Shown: positions 30,715 to 40,352, numbered from the stretch's first letter. The stretch: DNA of 64,000 nucleotides from Streptococcus catagoni (GCF_011421425.1 NZ_WPCW01000002.1:390221-454220); one strand, 5' to 3'. Numbers and translations are program-made. The notes: a model not told the origin generated them from the letters alone.

Positions 30715-30756
30715 AGAGAAGGTTGGCCTAGGCCAACCTTCTCTTTATTTTTTTGG
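30710..30756. terminator. Shared terminator of the carboxypeptidase and serS genes
   Basis: AAAGAGAAGGTTGG and CCAACCTTCTCTTT form a near-perfect stem around CCTAGG, with A-run and T-run at the two ends. It serves both converging genes and overlaps the end of serS. Confidence 0.92.
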
Positions 30757-32025
30757 TCTGATAGTATCAAGGCCGCCCATGTAAGGACGAAGCACTTCAG
30801 GGATAGTGACAGAACCATCTTCATTTTGGTAGTTTTCTAAGACTGCAGCTACAGTACGTCCAACAGCTAAGCCTGAACCATTCAAGGTATGAAGGAGTTT
30901 GACTTTGCCATCAGCTTCATCACGGTAACGGATTTGTGCCCGGCGAGCTTGGAAGTCTTCAGTGTTTGAACAGCTTGAGATTTCACGATAGGTATTTTGA
31001 GCTGGAATCCAAACTTCTAAATCATAAGTCTTAGCCGCTGAGAAGCCCATGTCACCAGTACATAGGGTAATGACACGGTAAGGAAGATTTAATTTTTGAA
31101 GGATGTTTTCAGCATTGGCAGTCATTTTTTCTAATTCATCATAAGACTGTTCTGGTTTAGCAAATTTAACCATCTCTACTTTATGGAATTGGTGTAAACG
31201 AATTAAACCACGGGTATCACGTCCAGCAGATCCGGCTTCAGAACGAAATGATGGGCTCATAGCTGTGAAGTAAATAGGAAGGTCCTTGCCTTCTAAGATT
31301 TCACCTCGGTAATAGTTGGTTAAAGGTACTTCTGCAGTAGGGATGAGGACAAAGTTTGTGCCATCTAGTTCAAAGGTATCTTCCTTGAATTTTGGATATT
31401 GTCCAGTACCAAACATTGAGTCGTGATTAACCATGTAAGGGGTAATCATTTCTTGGTAGCCTTCTTTGATGTGTTCATCTAACATGAAATTATAGATAGC
31501 ACGTTCAAGGCGTGCACCAAGGTTTTTATAGAATAAGAAGCGAGTTCCGGTAACCTTAGCACCACGTTCCCAATCAAGGATATCTAGATCTTCTCCAATA
31601 TCCCAGTGAGCTTTGATATCAAAATCAAATTCACGAGGAGTTCCCCAACGACGAACTTCGACATTTTCATCTTCGTCAGCACCAATTGGAACAGAATCAT
31701 GTGGCGTATTTGGAAGACAGGTTATGATATCTTTTACCTGGTCATCAATAGCTGCTAGTTCTGTATCAATGGTTTTAATTTCTGTAGACAGCTTTTGCAT
31801 CTGAGCAATTTGTTGGCTTGCATCTTCATTTTGACGTTTGGCTTGAGCAATAGCAGCTGAAGATGTGTTACGTTCAGCCTTAAGCTCTTCAGTTTGCACC
31901 AATAATTGACGGCGTTTTTCATCTAGTTGACGTAGTTTTGTCAAGGTTTCTTCAGAAACGCCACGATGCTTAAGCTTTGCGGCAAGAGTGTCAAAATCAG
32001 TACGGATACGTTTTAAATCTAGCAT
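30745..32025 (-). CDS. serS: Seryl-tRNA synthetase
   Basis: This 426-residue class II synthetase has the N-terminal coiled-coil arm that binds the long variable arm of tRNA-Ser ([20 protein letters not shown]) and the catalytic core with motif 2 ([29 protein letters not shown]) and motif 3 ([14 protein letters not shown]). AAGGAGATTCAAT precedes the ATG. A T-box leader upstream couples expression to uncharged tRNA-Ser. Confidence 0.97.
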   Translation of the reverse strand: MLDLKRIRTDFDTLAAKLKHRGVSEETLTKLRQLDEKRRQLLVQTEELKAERNTSSAAIAQAKRQNEDASQQIAQMQKLSTEIKTIDTELAAIDDQVKDIITCLPNTPHDSVPIGADEDENVEVRRWGTPREFDFDIKAHWDIGEDLDILDWERGAKVTGTRFLFYKNLGARLERAIYNFMLDEHIKEGYQEMITPYMVNHDSMFGTGQYPKFKEDTFELDGTNFVLIPTAEVPLTNYYRGEILEGKDLPIYFTAMSPSFRSEAGSAGRDTRGLIRLHQFHKVEMVKFAKPEQSYDELEKMTANAENILQKLNLPYRVITLCTGDMGFSAAKTYDLEVWIPAQNTYREISSCSNTEDFQARRAQIRYRDEADGKVKLLHTLNGSGLAVGRTVAAVLENYQNEDGSVTIPEVLRPYMGGLDTIRPKK

Positions 32026-32225
32026 ATTGAATCTCCTTTTTTAAAATAAAAACACAGATGGTGATATGCTGGAGCGCTTTTGCGCGGTTCCATCCAGCTT
32101 CACAATCTGTGCACTTAATTGTTATAAAATTGTTTATTCGGTAGAATTTCACATTTTTCCCTTATCTGTTTACAGCGACCACAGACTTTCTGAAAAGAAA
32201 AAAATACTACTTATCCGATAGGACT
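32026..32225 (-). ncRNA. T-box riboswitch (serine) controlling serS
   Basis: On the minus strand the leader contains the T-box sequence TGGAACCGCG (32083-32092 on the plus strand), which folds with GCGC into the antiterminator. The competing terminator pairs CACAGATTGTGAAGCTGG with CCAGCATATCACCATCTGTG followed by TTTTTATTTT. Upstream are an AGTA element and GAAATTCTACC, a specifier-loop-like segment in which TCT (32143-32145) would be a serine codon. Uncharged tRNA-Ser should permit read-through into serS. Confidence 0.9.
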
Positions 32226-32253
32226 ATTATATCAAAAAAGTTTTAAATGTAAA
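32226..32253 (-). promoter_or_regulatory. serS promoter
   Basis: TTTACA (32248-32253, minus) and TATAAT (32226-32231, minus) are 16 nt apart and stand directly upstream of the T-box leader. Confidence 0.75.
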
Positions 32254-32323
32254 CAGTATTATGAGATAAGTTTAAAATATTTAGCAAATGGTATTATTAA
32301 AAAACATGTGATAAAATATTTCT

Positions 32324-33391
32324 ATGATAGCAAAAACAAAAAAAGTAAGAGAACACCATTATGGTCTAGATTTACTGAGAATTATTTCGATGTTTATGAT
32401 AGTGATTACTCATGTTCTAGGTAAGGGAGGGCTGCGATCTACCGTATCAGGAGAGGCAGATTCTTATTTTGTAACGACTTGGATTATGCAGGTTTTGGTC
32501 TATGGAGCGGTTAATTGCTATGCCCTTATCAGCGGTTATGTGGGCGCAAATGCTACTTACAAGTATTCTAAGTTAGCTAATATTTGGCTACAAGTTTTCT
32601 TTTACACTTTTACGATCACGGCACTCTTTGCCCTTTGTGGCTTCCCAGTAAGCTTCAATGATTGGCGTCACGCCTTTTTCCCAATTGTTAGTGGAGAGTA
32701 CTGGTATATGACAGCCTACTTTGGCCTCTTGGTCTTTATGCCTATGATTAATGGAGGTATCAGATCCTTAAGTAATAGTCAGCTTCGCAATTTAGTTATT
32801 CTGATTATAGTTGTATTTTCTCTCTTGCCCGCTTTAATGAATAATCCTGTACCAGAATTTTCACTCAGTAAGGGTTTTGAGATGACCTGGTTGATTATTT
32901 TATATATTGTCGGTGCTTATTTGCATCGTATTAATCTCAAGCAATTTAGTACCAAAAAACTTCTGGGTCTTTACTTTCTTTGCATGGCCATTACCTATGT
33001 TATGAAATTTTTAGTTGGTGATATCTGGTACTGGTATGTATCCCCAAGTTTAAGTTTGGGTGCCATCTCCTTGTTTATTATCTTTGCAAAAATGGTTATT
33101 ACCCCAGAACATTTTCTCTTTACCTTTATAAGAGTGGTCTCACCTGCAACACTTGGTGTCTACCTGGCTCATTTACACCCGCTCTTGGTAAGATTCGTTA
33201 TTCGTGATTTTGCAGAACCTTTTGTTCATGTCCATATTTTACTCTATCCTTTTTTAATACTGGGAGTCAGCATCCTCATCTATGGCTTTGCCTTTCTCAT
33301 AGAAAAAAGTCGCTTCCATATCTTTGAGTGGTTGAGGGTGGCCCAATTAATGAAGTGGATAGATCGCATGTTTCCTTTTCAAGAAATATAA
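32324..33391 (+). CDS. Membrane acyltransferase family 3 protein
   Basis: The 355-residue protein has about ten hydrophobic segments. It opens with HHYGLDLLRIISMFMIVITHVLGKGG, the acyltransferase-3 signature with the conserved His, and includes SGEYWYMTAYFGLLVFMPMI. Such proteins O-acylate or N-acylate surface sugars. It lacks the C-terminal SGNH domain of OatA, so peptidoglycan acetylation is only a guess; a cell-wall glycopolymer is another option. It stands alone with its own terminator. Confidence 0.85.
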   Translation: MIAKTKKVREHHYGLDLLRIISMFMIVITHVLGKGGLRSTVSGEADSYFVTTWIMQVLVYGAVNCYALISGYVGANATYKYSKLANIWLQVFFYTFTITALFALCGFPVSFNDWRHAFFPIVSGEYWYMTAYFGLLVFMPMINGGIRSLSNSQLRNLVILIIVVFSLLPALMNNPVPEFSLSKGFEMTWLIILYIVGAYLHRINLKQFSTKKLLGLYFLCMAITYVMKFLVGDIWYWYVSPSLSLGAISLFIIFAKMVITPEHFLFTFIRVVSPATLGVYLAHLHPLLVRFVIRDFAEPFVHVHILLYPFLILGVSILIYGFAFLIEKSRFHIFEWLRVAQLMKWIDRMFPFQEI

Positions 33392-33437
33392 AAAAACTTC
33401 CTTAAAAGCTGATAAGAGTTTTTAAGGAAGTTTTTTA
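33391..33437. terminator. Bidirectional terminator between the acyltransferase and DUF956 genes
   Basis: AAAAAACTTCCTTAAAA pairs with TTTTAAGGAAGTTTTTT. The stem is flanked by A and T runs and serves converging genes. Confidence 0.9.
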
Positions 33438-33450
33438 TAGTGATTGTCTG

Positions 33451-33816
33451 TTATTTTTTTCTCTTAAAGTATTTTTGAAAGATGATCTGAATCAATGTAG
33501 GCAGTTTGACAACCTTATCATTTCCAATATGCTCACGGGAAATTTTCAATATCTTTCCAGAATCCTTGGATGCAAATAAAAATTTTCCTTGATCAGTAAA
33601 GATTTCAAAATGTCGGCTAACCTTACGACCGGAGACATTTGCACCGATTTGGTTAATAGAATTCCATGGAATTTGGATATAGTCTTCGACATTTTTATCG
33701 TTATAAAATTCAATAGCCTTATCACCTAATAGTATGTTGCCAACTTTTCCTCCTAGTCCAAGGTAGGAAACTACTTTTGTTTGATAATCGACTTTTGTGT
33801 TTAAGGACTGAGCCAT
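33451..33816 (-). CDS. DUF956 family protein (ManO-like)
   Basis: The 121-residue protein begins MAQSLNTKVDYQTKVVSYLGLGGKVGNILLGDKAIEFYND and is the DUF956 protein usually found behind mannose-class PTS genes. Its role is not established; a regulatory or accessory function for the PTS is inferred from constant linkage. Here a terminator and a 113-nt gap separate it from the IID gene, so it may have its own promoter. Confidence 0.85.
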   Translation of the reverse strand: MAQSLNTKVDYQTKVVSYLGLGGKVGNILLGDKAIEFYNDKNVEDYIQIPWNSINQIGANVSGRKVSRHFEIFTDQGKFLFASKDSGKILKISREHIGNDKVVKLPTLIQIIFQKYFKRKK

Positions 33817-33888
33817 TAGATTTCCTTTCAGTAGCTATTATTTCTTGCTATTATAGCATAATTTAGAGAATCATTTCACCATTTCATC

Positions 33889-33921
33889 AAAAAAGAAAAG
33901 CCTGGGCGAGCCCAGACTTCA
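33889..33921 (-). terminator. Terminator after manN
   Basis: On the minus strand GTCTGGGC and GCCCAGGC form a stem around TC, followed by TTTTCTTTTTTG. Confidence 0.88.
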
Positions 33922-33929
33922 TCTTTGTA

Positions 33930-34841
33930 TTACATGATGTGAGCAAGGTGAGCAAGGATACCAAAGGCAAACAAAGCGATGATGATTGCAATTGGTGATA
34001 CTTTTTTCTTCAATAACCACATACATAGGAATGTAAGAAGTAATCCAGCTAAGCCAGGGATAAGTGAATCCAACTGACCTTGAAGGGTTTGAGTTTGAAC
34101 CTTATCAAGGCTCATACCACCCATAGCTTGACCAAGGATTGTTTTTAATTCAGCACCTTTAACAGCTCCGTCTGGGAAAACAACATATGCTCCTTCAGCT
34201 AACTGTCTACCTGGTAGGTTTACAGTAAAGTTGATTGATACCCAACGTTGTACAAGTACGGCAAGGATGAACATACCAAGGATTGAAGCACCTTTAGTGA
34301 TGTCTTGAAGGATACCACCTGACATGTCTTTGGTAATTTCAGAACCAGCTTTGTAACCAAATTCTTGAGTATACCATAAGAAGGCCATACGGATGATGTT
34401 CCATCCAAAGAAGAAGAGAAGTGGTCCAACGATATTACCAGTTGAAGCTAGTGAAGCACCAAGAGCTCCTAAGATAGGACGAACTGTAAACCAGAATACT
34501 GGGTCACCGATACCGGCAAGAGGTCCCATCATACCAATCTTAACCCCTTGGATAGCTTTGTCATCGATTGGAGTTCCGTTAGCTTTTTCTTCTTCAAGGG
34601 CTAAAGTAACACCGATGATAGGAGCAGCTACGTATGGATGAGTGTTAAAGAATTCCATGTGACGCTCAAGAGCAGCAGCACGTTCTTCTTTTGTTACATA
34701 TAATTTTTTAAGTGCTGGGATAAGTGCATAAGCCCAACCCATGTTTTGCATACGTTCGTAGTTCCAAGAACCTTGCAAGAATTGTGAACGCCACCAAACA
34801 CGTTGACGGTCAGTTTTTGTTAATTTAATTTGTTCAGTCAT
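33930..34841 (-). CDS. manN: PTS mannose transporter subunit IID
   Basis: This 303-residue subunit has the IID opening (TDRQRVWWRSQFLQGSWNYERMQNMGWAYALIPALKKLY) and a glycine/proline-rich GPLAGIGDPVFWFTVRPILGALGASLA. It forms the sugar channel with IIC. The family carries glucose, mannose, glucosamine and related hexoses. It is the last gene of manLMN, 15 nt after manM. Confidence 0.95.
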   Translation of the reverse strand: MTEQIKLTKTDRQRVWWRSQFLQGSWNYERMQNMGWAYALIPALKKLYVTKEERAAALERHMEFFNTHPYVAAPIIGVTLALEEEKANGTPIDDKAIQGVKIGMMGPLAGIGDPVFWFTVRPILGALGASLASTGNIVGPLLFFFGWNIIRMAFLWYTQEFGYKAGSEITKDMSGGILQDITKGASILGMFILAVLVQRWVSINFTVNLPGRQLAEGAYVVFPDGAVKGAELKTILGQAMGGMSLDKVQTQTLQGQLDSLIPGLAGLLLTFLCMWLLKKKVSPIAIIIALFAFGILAHLAHIM

Positions 34842-34856
34842 TTGTCTTACCCCTTT

Positions 34857-35666
34857 CTAGTAGTCTTCCAGGATATCGCCGATTGGGTCAACAGAACCAG
34901 CTGAACCACCACCGTTACCACCTTTTTTAGAAAGGTTTAAGTAGATGAAGGCAATAGAAACACCGATAACACCCATAGCGATAAGTGTTAACTTAGTAAG
35001 AGCAGCTAGGGCAAAACCAAGTGCGAAGAATGGCCATACTTCACGAGTAGCCATCATGTTGATAACCATAGCATAACCAACGGCTACGACCATAGCACCA
35101 CCGATTTGCATACCTTCATTCAACCAGTTTGGCATTGAGTTCAATACAGATTGCACAACTGAAGTTGGTACAGCTACAAGAAGAGCTGCTGGGATAGCAA
35201 TACGAAGACCTTGTAAAAGAAGGGCAGTAAAGTGAAGACGTTCAATAGTTTTGAAGTTTCCTTCAAGAGCAGCTTTGTCACCAGCGTGTACAAGGGCAGT
35301 TGACAAAGTACGAACGATCATTGTAAGGAAAAGACCTGCTACAGCAAGTGGGATAGCTGTAGAGTAAGCAAAGGTAATCCCTTTATTAGTGAAGTCGCCA
35401 CCTTTAACCATGATAATAGCAGCAGCTACAGAAGCAAGGGCAGCGTCTGGTGCAACAGCGGCACCGATGTTTGCCCAACCAAGAGCAAGCATTTGAAGAG
35501 TACCACCAAGCATAACACCAGCTTCAAGGTGTCCAGTTACAAGACCGATAAGAGTACATGCAACAAGTGGTTGGTGCATTTGGAATTGGTCGAGGATACC
35601 TTCAAGACCAGCAAAGAAGGCAACGACAACGACCAAAATTGCAGAAATTAATGAAATATCTGACAT
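34857..35666 (-). CDS. manM: PTS mannose transporter subunit IIC
   Basis: The 269-residue, eight-to-ten-helix membrane protein starts LISAILVVVVAFFAGLEGILDQFQMHQPLVACTLIGLVTGHLEAG, typical of mannose-class IIC. It is the permease core with ManN. The C terminus is Gly/Ser-rich. It lies 83 nt downstream of manL. Confidence 0.95.
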   Translation of the reverse strand: MSDISLISAILVVVVAFFAGLEGILDQFQMHQPLVACTLIGLVTGHLEAGVMLGGTLQMLALGWANIGAAVAPDAALASVAAAIIMVKGGDFTNKGITFAYSTAIPLAVAGLFLTMIVRTLSTALVHAGDKAALEGNFKTIERLHFTALLLQGLRIAIPAALLVAVPTSVVQSVLNSMPNWLNEGMQIGGAMVVAVGYAMVINMMATREVWPFFALGFALAALTKLTLIAMGVIGVSIAFIYLNLSKKGGNGGGSAGSVDPIGDILEDY

Positions 35667-35749
35667 GATAAATCCTTTCGTTTGTGAGTTAATTTTTAAT
35701 GAACAATACTAGTTAAAGAGACGTAAAAGTCTGCCTAGTAAAGCTAGCA

Positions 35750-36739
35750 CTATTTAACGTTAGCTTTTTGAATCAGTTCAAATAGGTTTTTCTTAGAGTC
35801 ATTTGGAACTTTACGCACGTCAAATTTAACGCCTAAGTCACGCAAACGCTCAAAGGTAGCAACATCATCTTGGTCCATAGATAAAACGTTGTTAACCATT
35901 GTTTTACCGGTTGAATGAGCCATTGAACCAACGTTCAATTCTGCGATTTCCACACCACCTTCAACAGCACGAAGGGCATCTTGAGGGTTTTGGAAAAGAA
36001 TCAAAGCATGAGTGTTTCCAAAACGAGGATCTTTTGAAGCCTCGATCAATTTGCTGATTGGAACAACGTTAGCTTTAATACCGCCAGGAGCAGCTTGTTT
36101 GATCAACTGTTTACGAAGATCATCTTGTGCCACTTCATCAGATGCAACGATGATACGGTTTGCTTTAGAAGCAGGTGTCCAAGCTGTAGCAACTTGTCCA
36201 TGTAAGAGACGAGTGTCAATACGTGCAAGATTGATCTTCAATTTGCCATCGCCGATGACAGTTCCAGCTGGAATAGCTGCTTGATGTGTTGGAGCAGCTG
36301 CTGCAACAGCAGTTTCTTCAACAGGATTAAGTTCTTCAGGAAGTGCTTTAATACCTTCTTTAGATTCTTTAATAATATTTGCGGCAACCTTTTCAACACC
36401 TGCACTAGCATCCATAAGACGTTCAGTGTAAGCTTGAATAAGCATAGGCAAGTTTAGACCTGTGATGATAGCCATTTTACGTTCAGGATTTTCTCCCATC
36501 ACGCGACTAGCTTGGTTAAAGGGTGAACCACTCCATAAATCAGCTAGAACTAGGATTTCATCATCAGCATCAAATTGTGCGATAGCATTGTTGAAGTGTC
36601 CATACAAATCGTCAGGTCCTTCGTTTGGCATAAAAGTTACAACTTGAACTTTTTCTTGTTCACCAAAAATCATAGAACCAGACTGATGAATACCTTCAGC
36701 AAATTTACCATGGCTGGCAATAATAATACCGATACCCAT
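35750..36739 (-). CDS. manL: PTS mannose transporter subunit IIAB
   Basis: A 329-residue fusion: the IIA domain with phosphohistidine His10 ([12 protein letters not shown]), an Ala-rich linker (about residues 135-165), and the IIB domain with phosphohistidine His180 ([15 protein letters not shown]). It passes phosphate from HPr to the sugar. In streptococci ManL also takes part in CcpA-independent sugar regulation. AAGGAGGAAG precedes the start, and a cre lies in the promoter. Confidence 0.96.
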   Translation of the reverse strand: MGIGIIIASHGKFAEGIHQSGSMIFGEQEKVQVVTFMPNEGPDDLYGHFNNAIAQFDADDEILVLADLWSGSPFNQASRVMGENPERKMAIITGLNLPMLIQAYTERLMDASAGVEKVAANIIKESKEGIKALPEELNPVEETAVAAAAPTHQAAIPAGTVIGDGKLKINLARIDTRLLHGQVATAWTPASKANRIIVASDEVAQDDLRKQLIKQAAPGGIKANVVPISKLIEASKDPRFGNTHALILFQNPQDALRAVEGGVEIAELNVGSMAHSTGKTMVNNVLSMDQDDVATFERLRDLGVKFDVRKVPNDSKKNLFELIQKANVK

Positions 36740-37063
36740 TCTTGTTCTTCCTCCTTATATTGTATTTTCTCGTTTAATTGAAAAAGAATAATCTCCTTCC
36801 AAAAAATCCTTTTGGCAATTCTTTTTCAAGAAAACGAAATTCAAGAACGTCTTTATTTTAAAACGTTTTCAATGAAAAAGCAATACCTTTTTCAAAAATA
36901 TTATTAAGTTTGTAACTATTTTCACGAATTAATAAGATATAATCATTTTTATTCTAAAAAAGGGCATTATATACCAATAATATTTGGTAAATATGCAGAA
37001 AAAATGGTGAAAAAATGAAAAATAATCTGAAAATCCTAATTTTAAAAACAGGCAAAATGAGAC
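36740..37063 (-). promoter_or_regulatory. manLMN promoter region with cre
   Basis: On the minus strand TTGAAAACGTTTTAA (36858-36872) matches the cre consensus except at one position. It lies within a promoter-like TTGCTT, 17 nt, TAAAAT. The leader of about 110 nt to manL is AT-rich with no ORF. The remainder of the gap toward the HAD gene shows no clear signal. Confidence 0.6.
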
Positions 37064-37096
37064 CTTAAAAAACTACTTTCATGAAAAAAGTAGTTT
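37064..37096 (-). terminator. Terminator after the HAD gene
   Basis: On the minus strand AAACTACTTT pairs with AAAGTAGTTT around a short loop, followed by TTTTAAGG. Confidence 0.8.
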
Positions 37097-37105
37097 CGTT
37101 TCCAT

Positions 37106-37918
37106 TTATAAGAAAAGCTCTTCTAATTTCCTAGCAACCCCATCTTCTTCATTGGAATAGTCAAGCTGCTGGTCAGCATAAGGTAGGAGAACGGAGTTAG
37201 CGTTTTTCATAGCATAACCGATTCCAGCGAAGGCTAGCATTTCGATATCGTTATGCTCGTCGCCAAAAGCAATCAGGTCTGCTCTATCCTTATTAAAAAG
37301 ATTGAGTAGATAATTAAGAGCATAGGCCTTATTAATGTTCTTAGGAGAAACCTCCAAGATATTTAGTGGCCCTCCCCAAGAATCAACCTCAATTTCATCA
37401 TTAAAGAAGGATCTTATGTCCTGGGCTAAGGCATATTTATCTTCATGATGACTTTGCATCAATAGAGCATTAGGATCTCGGGTGATCTTTTCAATTTTTA
37501 AACTCATTTTATTGGTGATTTCATCGACACCAAAGAGCTGAGGGTTGATTTTATCCCGGTTTTCCATAGTGATATAAAAGTTTTTCCGGTATTCACTGGC
37601 AATGAAATCCATCTTAAAGTCATCCTGGCAGTCCAGCATTTTTAATAAATACTTCTTATCTAATGTCACATTATGTTCATGCTCCCATTTTTGTTCGGGC
37701 ATGTGGGTCAGAGAGCCGTTAAAGGTAATAATAGGTGTCTTTAACTCTAATTGCATATAATAATCTAAGGCCATTCTATAAGGACGACCTGTAGAAATGA
37801 GTACATAATGACCTTTTTCTTGTACTTTTTTAATGACTTTTTTGCTATAGTCTGAAATGGTATTGTCATGATGGAGAAGTGTTCCATCTAAATCAAGTGC
37901 AATTATTTTTTTATTCAT
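37106..37918 (-). CDS. Cof-type HAD-family hydrolase
   Basis: The 270-residue protein has HAD motif I (ALDLDGTLL), motif II (LISTGRP) and motif IV (AFGDEHNDIEML), with a C2 cap of the Cof type. Such enzymes dephosphorylate sugar phosphates or flavin intermediates. No substrate can be assigned. The ATG at 37918 is preferred because the 16-residue extension upstream is hydrophobic and unlike the family. The gene is transcribed alone. Confidence 0.9.
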   Translation of the reverse strand: MNKKIIALDLDGTLLHHDNTISDYSKKVIKKVQEKGHYVLISTGRPYRMALDYYMQLELKTPIITFNGSLTHMPEQKWEHEHNVTLDKKYLLKMLDCQDDFKMDFIASEYRKNFYITMENRDKINPQLFGVDEITNKMSLKIEKITRDPNALLMQSHHEDKYALAQDIRSFFNDEIEVDSWGGPLNILEVSPKNINKAYALNYLLNLFNKDRADLIAFGDEHNDIEMLAFAGIGYAMKNANSVLLPYADQQLDYSNEEDGVARKLEELFL

Positions 37919-38172
37919 GGGTAAATTATAACAGAAAATAGGAAGTAGAAAAACAGCTAAAGTCATTTGATTAACAATTTATAGGTGATTATTTCTCAGA
38001 AAAACCTTATGACAGTCAAAAGTTAGGCCTGGAGTTCTTAAAAGAAAGGAGTTTTCTCTCACCAGCTAAGAAAAGTATCAAAAAAGAAAAACTTTTTCTT
38101 TAATTCGGGAAATTTGTCTATTTAAATAAGAAAAAACAGGCAAGTTTGTAAAAAAGTGGGTCGAAGTGCTTA

Positions 38173-38185
38173 AAATCCGAACATT
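38173..38185 (+). promoter_or_regulatory. PurBox (PurR activator site)
   Basis: AAATCCGAACATT matches the lactococcal/streptococcal PurBox AWWWCCGAACWWT at every position. It lies about 65 nt upstream of the likely start of transcription, the usual position for PurR activation. Confidence 0.75.
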
Positions 38186-38208
38186 TTACAAAAAATCTCA
38201 TGAAAGGT

Positions 38209-38345
38209 TTGATAAAAATAGAGTCACATGATATGCTTTACATATCATTCACAATAAGATGACTAATCATAGTAAGGGGAAGCTAATCATTAGCGAGGAC
38301 GCTTTTTTAATTTTATTTATATTATCTTAAGGAGACTCCATCTAA
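38209..38345 (+). promoter_or_regulatory. Promoter and leader of the purine permease gene
   Basis: TTGATA (38209-38214) and TATGCT (38232-38237) are 17 nt apart. The 100-nt leader contains small hairpins, the last AGCG-AGGA-CGCT followed by six T (about 38292-38308), which could be a weak attenuator. I do not find the conserved purine-riboswitch core. The 38000-38170 stretch holds nothing I can identify. Confidence 0.55.
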
Positions 38346-39806
38346 ATGGAAAAGTTTTTTAATTTGAAAGAGAACGGAACGACCGTTTCTACTGAAATTG
38401 TAGCAGGGCTGACAACATTTTTTGCCATGTCTTATATCTTGTTTGTCAATCCAAGTATCTTGGGTGCAGCAGGTATGCCAACAAAGGCGGTCTTTTTAGC
38501 AACCATTATTTCTGCAGCTGTTTCTACTTTAATTATGGGATTATTTGCTAACGTTCCTTACGCACTTGCTCCAGGTATGGGCTTAAATGCTTTCTTTACC
38601 TATACAGTCGTATTTGCTCTTGGCTTTTCTTGGCAAGAAGCTCTAGCAATGGTTTTCATCTGTGGTTTATTTAATATTTTTATTACAGTAACCAAAGTTC
38701 GTAAAAGCATTATCAAAGCTATCCCACTAAGCTTACAACATGCTATTGGTGGCGGGATCGGTGTTTTTGTAGCTTATCTTGGTTTTAAGAATGCTAACAT
38801 CATTGAGTTTTCCCTGTCTCAGGGAAATATAGTCGCTGTCAATGGGGTAGAACCTACCAAAGCGACTGCAAAGACCTTTGCAAATGGTATCTTTTCTGTT
38901 AATGCTAATGGTGGTGTGGTTCCTGCTATCTCTAACTTCACTAATCCAAGTGTTCTCTTAGCTATTTTTGGTCTCCTTCTAATGGCGGTTCTAGTCATCA
39001 AAAATGTTCGTGGTGGTATCTTATTAGGTATCGTCATAACAACCCTAGTGGGCATTCCTTTGGGAGTTGTTGATCTATCGACTGTCAACTTTGGTGCTAA
39101 TCACATTGGCTCAGCCTTTAATGAATTAGGCAGCACCTTCTTAGCGGCATTTTCTGGCATGTCTTCACTCTTTAGCCAGTCAAGTCGCCTACCTTTGGTA
39201 TTCATGACTATCTTTGCCTTTTCTCTATCTGATACTTTTGATACCATCGGAACCTTCATTGGTACTGGTCGTCGTACGGGAATCTTTTCTGCAGAAGATG
39301 AAGCAGCACTTGAAAACAGTAAAGGTTTCAGTTCAAAAATGGATCGCGCTCTTTTTGCGGATGCTATTGGAACTTCAATTGGAGCCTTGTTTGGTACATC
39401 AAACACAACAACCTATGTTGAATCAGCTGCTGGTATTGCAGAAGGAGGACGGACAGGTTTGACGGCTCTTTCAACAGCTGTCTGCTTTATCCTCTCAACT
39501 CTCTTATTACCTTTAGTTGGAATTGTTCCTGCCGCAGCTACAGCTCCAGCCTTGATTATCGTTGGGGTTATGATGGTATCTTCATTCCTAGATGTTGACT
39601 GGAGTAACTTTGAAGATGCGCTTCCAGCCTTCTTCGCAGCCTTCTTTATGGCTTTGTGTTATTCTATTTCATACGGTATCGCTGGCGCATTTATTTTCTA
39701 TTGCTTAGTTAAGGTTGTTAAAGGAAAAGCAAAAGAAGTTCATCCTATCTTGTGGGGTGCAACCTTCCTATTCATTTTAAACTTTATTATTTTGGCAATT
39801 TTATAA
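38346..39806 (+). CDS. NCS2-family nucleobase permease (AzgA/PbuG type)
   Basis: This 486-residue, about twelve-helix transporter begins MEKFFNLKENGTTVSTEIVAGLTTFFAMSYILFVNPSIL and contains FAFSLSDTFDTIGTFIGTG and GTSNTTTYVESAAGIAEGGRTG, signature regions of the AzgA-like branch that imports hypoxanthine, guanine or adenine. A PurBox upstream fits purine salvage. AAGGAGA precedes the ATG. It is monocistronic and ends in a terminator. Confidence 0.93.
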   Translation: MEKFFNLKENGTTVSTEIVAGLTTFFAMSYILFVNPSILGAAGMPTKAVFLATIISAAVSTLIMGLFANVPYALAPGMGLNAFFTYTVVFALGFSWQEALAMVFICGLFNIFITVTKVRKSIIKAIPLSLQHAIGGGIGVFVAYLGFKNANIIEFSLSQGNIVAVNGVEPTKATAKTFANGIFSVNANGGVVPAISNFTNPSVLLAIFGLLLMAVLVIKNVRGGILLGIVITTLVGIPLGVVDLSTVNFGANHIGSAFNELGSTFLAAFSGMSSLFSQSSRLPLVFMTIFAFSLSDTFDTIGTFIGTGRRTGIFSAEDEAALENSKGFSSKMDRALFADAIGTSIGALFGTSNTTTYVESAAGIAEGGRTGLTALSTAVCFILSTLLLPLVGIVPAAATAPALIIVGVMMVSSFLDVDWSNFEDALPAFFAAFFMALCYSISYGIAGAFIFYCLVKVVKGKAKEVHPILWGATFLFILNFIILAIL

Positions 39807-39812
39807 TCTCAG

Positions 39813-39840
39813 AAAAGGTGCTTTAAGCACCTTTTTTGAT
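39813..39840 (+). terminator. Terminator after the purine permease gene
   Basis: AAAAGGTGCTT and AAGCACCTTTTTT form a short strong hairpin with a T-run. Confidence 0.9.
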
Positions 39841-39899
39841 TCAATCCTCACTGCAAGATTGTACTTGGAAGTCTATATGAATTCTGCTATAATATTTTT

Positions 39900-40352
39900 A
39901 TGTTTTATAGAATGAACGGTATGAGCGAAGACCAAGTTATTAAGTTTGGTTATCATTTAGGTCAAAAATTACAAAAAAAGACTATCATTACTTTGTCTGG
40001 CGACTTAGGTGCTGGCAAGACCACCCTTACCAAAGGTATTGCCAAGGGACTTGGTGTTAGCCAAATGGTCAAAAGCCCTACCTATACAATTGTTAGAGAA
40101 TATGAGGGACGCTTACCTCTCTATCATTTAGATGTCTATCGCATTGGTGATGATCCTGATTCGATTGATTTAGACGATTTTATTTTTGGCGACGGGGTTA
40201 CTGTTATTGAATGGGGCGACCTTTTAGATCAGTCTCTTTTGGATGACTATCTGCAAATAAGATTAAAGAAAAATGGCTTAGTGAGAGACCTTGAGCTAGA
40301 AGCTCATGGCAAAGCTTCTGAGAAAATCATCGAAGGATTAAAGGATGTCTGA
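39900..40352 (+). CDS. tsaE: tRNA threonylcarbamoyladenosine biosynthesis ATPase TsaE
   Basis: The 150-residue P-loop protein has Walker A GDLGAGKTTLTKG, SPTYTIVREYEG and LYHLDVYRI, the TsaE (YjeE) hallmarks. It works with TsaB and TsaD to make t6A37 in ANN-decoding tRNAs. The ATG at 39900 has little Shine-Dalgarno signal; an internal ATG is at 39921. It overlaps the GNAT gene by 8 nt. Confidence 0.94.
   Translation: MFYRMNGMSEDQVIKFGYHLGQKLQKKTIITLSGDLGAGKTTLTKGIAKGLGVSQMVKSPTYTIVREYEGRLPLYHLDVYRIGDDPDSIDLDDFIFGDGVTVIEWGDLLDQSLLDDYLQIRLKKNGLVRDLELEAHGKASEKIIEGLKDV

Noticed and set aside
38238..38345. Purine riboswitch in the permease leader
   Set aside because: The conserved three-way-junction core motifs could not be found; only small local hairpins are present.
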